Positions 6,152 to 8,405 of a DNA stretch of 8,405 nt are shown in pieces. Position 1 is the stretch's first letter, and each line of letters begins with the position of its first letter. The translations under genes were made by a program, and so were the position numbers. Below the pieces are notes generated by a model that was not told where the DNA came from, made no database searches, and worked only from the letters and a program-made list of their open reading frames with translations. This DNA comes from Desulfamplus sp. (GTDB lineage Bacteria; Desulfobacterota; Desulfobacteria; Desulfobacterales; Desulfobacteraceae), in the NCBI GenBank assembly GCA_015231395.1, contig JADGBP010000082.1, positions 1 to 8,405 of the forward strand, read 5' to 3'.

Positions 6152-6814
6152 ATGAAAGAATACAGAATAATGAAAGGATTCAGCATAATAAGAAAAAGTG
6201 TGCTTCAGAAGAGTGTGCTTCAGAAGAGTGTGCTTCAAAAAATTGCAATAGGAATGATACTGGGCTTAATGGTGATCTCATTATTCATTTTCCTAAATTT
6301 TCCTGTTCATAGCGTATTGGAAGTGTCCGCCGGAGCTGCCGGAACTGATGTGTCTGCTGGAGCTATCGTTTCCAGTGCATCATCTGGCTTATCTGCTGGT
6401 ACCTCAAATGCATCTGCCGTGCCTGCTGTATCCGGTGGTATTGAGTGGAAAGACTATGACAAGGGTGTTGGCATTGCAAAAGATCATAACAAAAAAGTTT
6501 TTCTATACTTCCATGCAGACTGGTGCGGATACTGTCGTAAGATGGATGCATCAACTTTTAAAGATAAAGCTCTGATTGATTATATGAATGCTAATTTTAT
6601 TGCAATTAGGGTGAATTCTGATGTTGAGAAAAAAATAGCGGAGTCTTACGGTGTGCGGGGACTCCCTACATGCTGGTTCCTGAAATCAAATAGCGACAAA
6701 TTAAGCAGCATGCCTGGATATATAGATGCAGAGAAGTTGCTGGTAATACTTAAATATGTTCATACAGAGAGTTATGAAAAAATGAGTTTCAACGATTTTG
6801 AAAAAAGTCTGTAA
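6152..6814 (+). CDS. membrane-anchored thioredoxin-fold protein with CGYC active site
   Basis: This 220-residue protein has a basic N-terminus, one hydrophobic segment (about 31-50) acting as signal anchor or uncleaved signal, an Ala/Ser/Gly-rich linker (about 54-96), and a thioredoxin-like domain. Catalytic features are Trp124-Cys125-Gly-Tyr-Cys128 after the strand VFLYFHAD, and the cis-Pro loop GLPT (Pro172). The domain resembles the DsbD C-terminal or Thioredoxin_7 type. Its active site should face the periplasm, where CcdA, encoded 25 bp upstream, would reduce it. AAGGGG (6139-6144) lies 7 nt before ATG 6152; an in-frame ATG at 6170 lacks such a site. Oddities are three exact SVLQK pentapeptides at residues 16-30 just before the membrane segment, and the SAG-rich linker, both apparently repeat-grown. 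Specific partner unknown. Confidence 0.9.
   Translation: MKEYRIMKGFSIIRKSVLQKSVLQKSVLQKIAIGMILGLMVISLFIFLNFPVHSVLEVSAGAAGTDVSAGAIVSSASSGLSAGTSNASAVPAVSGGIEWKDYDKGVGIAKDHNKKVFLYFHADWCGYCRKMDASTFKDKALIDYMNANFIAIRVNSDVEKKIAESYGVRGLPTCWFLKSNSDKLSSMPGYIDAEKLLVILKYVHTESYEKMSFNDFEKSL
6197..6241 (+). repeat. three-unit 15 bp in-frame repeat encoding SVLQK
   Basis: AGTGTGCTTCAGAAG occurs at 6197-6211 and 6212-6226, and with two substitutions (CAAAAA) at 6227-6241. Each copy encodes SVLQK. Near-identity at the DNA level implies recent expansion. It lengthens the basic segment directly before the signal-anchor helix. Confidence 0.9.
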
Positions 6815-6825
6815 AAATAATCTTT

Positions 6826-6854
6826 AAAAAAAGTCTGTCTTTTATTGGACAGGC
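6826..6854 (-). terminator. rho-independent terminator of the leftward hisQM operon
   Basis: Read on the minus strand, GCCTGTC (6854-6848) and GACAGAC (6839-6833) form a stem with one C/A mismatch around an 8 nt loop, followed by seven T residues (plus-strand A tract 6826-6832). It lies about 35 nt past the hisM-like stop. On the plus strand the same hairpin could weakly end the thioredoxin transcript, since a U-G pair replaces the mismatch, but the T run there is short. Confidence 0.7.
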
Positions 6855-6874
6855 ATTTCAACCCCGCAACAATT

Positions 6875-6887
6875 GCAGCGAAGCTGC
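6875..6887 (-). other. small perfect hairpin abutting the hisM-like stop codon
   Basis: GCAGC (6875-6879) and GCTGC (6883-6887) are exact inverted repeats around a 3 nt loop, touching the TAA stop at 6888-6890. It may protect the mRNA 3' end, or be chance. Confidence 0.35.
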
Positions 6888-7592
6888 TTATGTTCCTCCA
6901 GCCTGCTCATCTCTCCTAAGATGGGCATACCAGTGATACTCCAGTTTTTTGAATAAAAATACTATTATAAACGTAAGGGTAAGGTAAAACGCGGCAGCTG
7001 TAAGAAAGGCTTCATAAGGTGTGTAGTAACGGGAATTGACTATACGAGCAGCACCAGTGATATCAATAATGGTGATAACGCTGGCTAATGAACTGCCGTG
7101 CAGCATGAAGATAACTTCATTACTGTATGCCGGAAGAGCACGCCTGAATGCACTGGGTAAAATTATCCGCCGCATCATCTTTATCCTCGACATGCCAACA
7201 GATTTTGCTGCCTCAATTTCTCCATAAGGGGTACCTTCAATACCTCCACGGAGAATTTCTGTTGTATAGGCTGCGGTATTGAGAGTAAATGCAAGAAGGG
7301 CACAAAAATACGCCTCTTTAAGATAAGTCCATAAAAAGGTTGATTTAATAAGGTCAAACTGCCCCAGACCGTAATAGATCAGAAACATCTGAACAAGCAG
7401 AGGCGTTCCCCTAAAAAAATATATATAGGTTCTGACTGGTGTTGAAAAAAAATAATTTTTGGAACATCGGAGTACAGACAAAGGTACAGCCATCACAAGT
7501 CCAAGAATTACTGATATGGAAACAAGCTGAATGGTGTTGTTCAGTCCCTCAAAATAGATCCCCATATTTTCAGCAATAATTGAGAAATTCAT
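6888..7592 (-). CDS. hisM: polar amino acid ABC transporter permease, HisM-like
   Basis: This is an inner-membrane permease that pairs with a HisQ-type partner to form the channel of an ABC importer for basic or other polar amino acids. The 234-residue protein has about five hydrophobic segments. Family blocks are YFFRGTPLLVQ (about 58-68), the stretch TLNTAAYTTEILRGGI (103-118), and the cytoplasmic coupling loop EAAKSVGMSRIKMMRRIILP (127-146) that docks on the ATPase (EAA, Gly133, ending in LP). ALPAYSNEVIFMLHGSSLA follows. From memory it tracks E. coli HisM better than ArtM or GlnP; the substrate is still an inference. The start is ATG 7592 with GGAG (plus-strand 7599-7602) 6 nt upstream; a TTG at 7604 would overlap that site. 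It is second in the operon after the hisQ-like gene, separated by 147 bp of hairpin-forming repeats. Confidence 0.93.
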   Translation of the reverse strand: MNFSIIAENMGIYFEGLNNTIQLVSISVILGLVMAVPLSVLRCSKNYFFSTPVRTYIYFFRGTPLLVQMFLIYYGLGQFDLIKSTFLWTYLKEAYFCALLAFTLNTAAYTTEILRGGIEGTPYGEIEAAKSVGMSRIKMMRRIILPSAFRRALPAYSNEVIFMLHGSSLASVITIIDITGAARIVNSRYYTPYEAFLTAAAFYLTLTFIIVFLFKKLEYHWYAHLRRDEQAGGT

Positions 7593-7598
7593 AAAATT

Positions 7599-7602
7599 CT
7601 CC
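7599..7602 (-). promoter_or_regulatory. ribosome binding site of the hisM-like gene
   Basis: GGAG on the minus strand (plus-strand CTCC 7599-7602) precedes ATG 7592-7590 by 6 nt. This selects the ATG over the in-frame TTG at 7604, which lies on the upstream side of the site. Confidence 0.75.
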
Positions 7603-7609
7603 AATGAAA

Positions 7610-7727
7610 CCCCTAATCTTAAGGGGGGTGGTAGTTGAGTCCGGGTAGTTGAACCCTTCTTCAGGGGAGTGATAATTGAACCCCTCCTTCTTTGAGGGGA
7701 GTGATAATTTAACCCTTCAGGGAAGGG
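7610..7727 (-). repeat. cluster of four G/C-rich hairpins with direct repeats between hisQ and hisM
   Basis: Four hairpins lie in about 120 bp: CCCCT/AGGGG (7610-7626), CCCT/AGGG (7654-7666), CCCCTC/GAGGGG (7681-7699, 7 nt loop) and CCCTTC/GAAGGG (7713-7727). They are linked by a direct repeat: GGGGAGTGATAATTGAACCC (7664-7683) recurs with one change at 7696-7715, and shorter versions occur at 7643-7656 (GGGTAGTTGAACCC) and about 7625-7642. This is a REP-like intercistronic array. It could stabilise the hisQ message, slow read-through into hisM and so set the subunit ratio, or be a parasitic repeat family. Confidence 0.75.
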
Positions 7728-7738
7728 GGTGTTTTTTT
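7713..7738 (+). terminator. terminator-like structure on the plus strand, antisense to the hisQM message
   Basis: CCCTTC-AGG-GAAGGG (7713-7727) is followed by GGTG and then seven T residues (7732-7738). In the plus direction this resembles a rho-independent terminator, yet no rightward gene lies just before it. It would stop transcription running antisense through hisM before it enters hisQ. The 4 nt gap between stem and T tract weakens it. Confidence 0.35.
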
Positions 7739-7739
7739 G

Positions 7740-8405
7740 TTACTCCTTTAACACTCCGACACTGTATTTTCTATCAAGCCAGCTTAAAACAACTCCAGAA
7801 CATGATGTGATGATAAGATATATTATTGCCACCGCAAAATAAAAGGTAAATGGAAGGCGGGTTGAACCAGAGGCAATTGCGGCTTTTCGTACCATATCAT
7901 CAAGTCCTATAATAGAAACAAGAGCCGTAGATTTGATGAGAACTAAAAAATTATTTCCAAATCCAGGGAGTGCATGACGCATCATCTGGGGAAACAGTAT
8001 CCTGAAAAAAACCTTTATTTTCCCCATTCCAAATGCGTAACCTGCTTCCAGTTGCCCGTGAGAAACAGCTAAAATTGCCCCCCTGAAGGTCTCGGTCATG
8101 TATGCACCAAAAATAAATCCAATGGTTAACACTCCTGCAATAAAGGGGTTTATATCAATATAGGAGTCGTAGCCAAATTTAGGGGCAACCTGATTAATCA
8201 TCACCTGACCACCAAAAAAAATCAGAAGCATCAGTACCAAGTCAGGAATGCCTCTGATAATTGTTGTGTAGAGCTGAGCTATAATATTTAATAGCCGTGA
8301 TTTGGAAAGCTTGAACATTGCACCGGTAAACCCAAGTATCATAGCAATGAGCAAGGATAAAACTGCCAGTTTGAGCGTTAGCAAAGTTCCGACTAAAATA
8401 CTTGG
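7740..8405 (-). CDS. hisQ: polar amino acid ABC transporter permease, HisQ-like (5' end beyond window)
   Basis: This is the partner permease of the importer. The minus-strand frame stays open to the window edge (Pro-Ser-Ile-Leu-Val-Gly-Thr-Leu-Leu-Thr...), and this stretch matches the first helix region of the family. The TTG at 8384 is therefore probably an internal Leu codon and the true start lies to the right. The 221 visible residues include KLSKSRL, YTTIIRGIPDLVLMLLIFFG, IGFIFGAYMTETFRGAI, the ATPase-coupling loop from LEAGYAFGMGKIKVFFRILFP (Gly at the third position of the usual EAA), ALPGFGNNFLVLIKSTALVS, and a C-terminus LDRKYSVGVLKE. From memory these follow E. coli HisQ very closely, including the RRYSVGV-like end. 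The binding protein and ATPase genes should lie right of the window or elsewhere. Confidence 0.93.
   Translation of the reverse strand, partial: PSILVGTLLTLKLAVLSLLIAMILGFTGAMFKLSKSRLLNIIAQLYTTIIRGIPDLVLMLLIFFGGQVMINQVAPKFGYDSYIDINPFIAGVLTIGFIFGAYMTETFRGAILAVSHGQLEAGYAFGMGKIKVFFRILFPQMMRHALPGFGNNFLVLIKSTALVSIIGLDDMVRKAAIASGSTRLPFTFYFAVAIIYLIITSCSGVVLSWLDRKYSVGVLKE

Noticed and set aside
7610..7727. A CRISPR-like or attachment-site reading of the hisQ-hisM spacer repeats
   Set aside because: Repeat spacing is irregular, the units are hairpins, and no cas, integrase or tRNA gene is near.
8382..8384. TTG 8384 as the hisQ start
   Set aside because: The frame continues upstream without a stop to the window edge, and the upstream residues fit the first helix of the HisQ family, so the start lies outside the window.

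Overview
The window looks like chromosomal DNA of a Gram-negative, AT-rich bacterium (by eye roughly 40% GC), most likely a Desulfobacterota (deltaproteobacterial) relative. That placement is an inference from protein flavour: a separate glyQ/glyS glycyl-tRNA synthetase, an AlaC-like aminotransferase, a CcdA plus membrane-anchored thioredoxin pair, and an uridine-phosphorylase-like gene behind glyS. No marker gene fixes the taxon.

Layout, left to right. (1) 1-321 is the 3' end of a PLP aminotransferase. (2) 322-562 is a repeat-rich spacer with an imperfect inverted repeat and a perfect 5 x 8 bp tandem repeat. (3) 563-5058 is a rightward cluster: glyQ, glyS, a small uncharacterised protein, and a nucleoside phosphorylase gene whose frame breaks at about 4675-4691. 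(4) 5059-5424 is non-coding, with two hairpins, a terminator-like hairpin and a palindromic GGGCAA...TTGCCC element. (5) 5425-6814 holds ccdA and a membrane-anchored thioredoxin-like gene, probably one operon that carries reducing power to the envelope. (6) 6826-8405 is a leftward operon ending at a terminator: hisQ-like permease (its 5' end runs off the right edge), a 147 bp spacer full of G/C-rich hairpins, then hisM-like permease. Together these form the membrane channel of a polar (probably basic) amino acid ABC importer; the binding protein and ATPase are not in the window.

The most unusual signal is a recurring one. Unrelated genes carry short in-frame tandem repeats where their families are normally short or variable: glyS N-terminus (5 x 18 bp), a glyS loop (2 x 21 bp), the phosphorylase (7 x 21 bp and 2 x 30 bp) and the thioredoxin signal-anchor region (3 x 15 bp). 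A 27 bp duplication also spans the glyS stop codon. All coding periods are multiples of three, whereas the perfect intergenic array has an 8 bp period. This suggests a genome prone to tandem duplication, filtered by selection for reading frame. No complete new defence or mobile system was seen.
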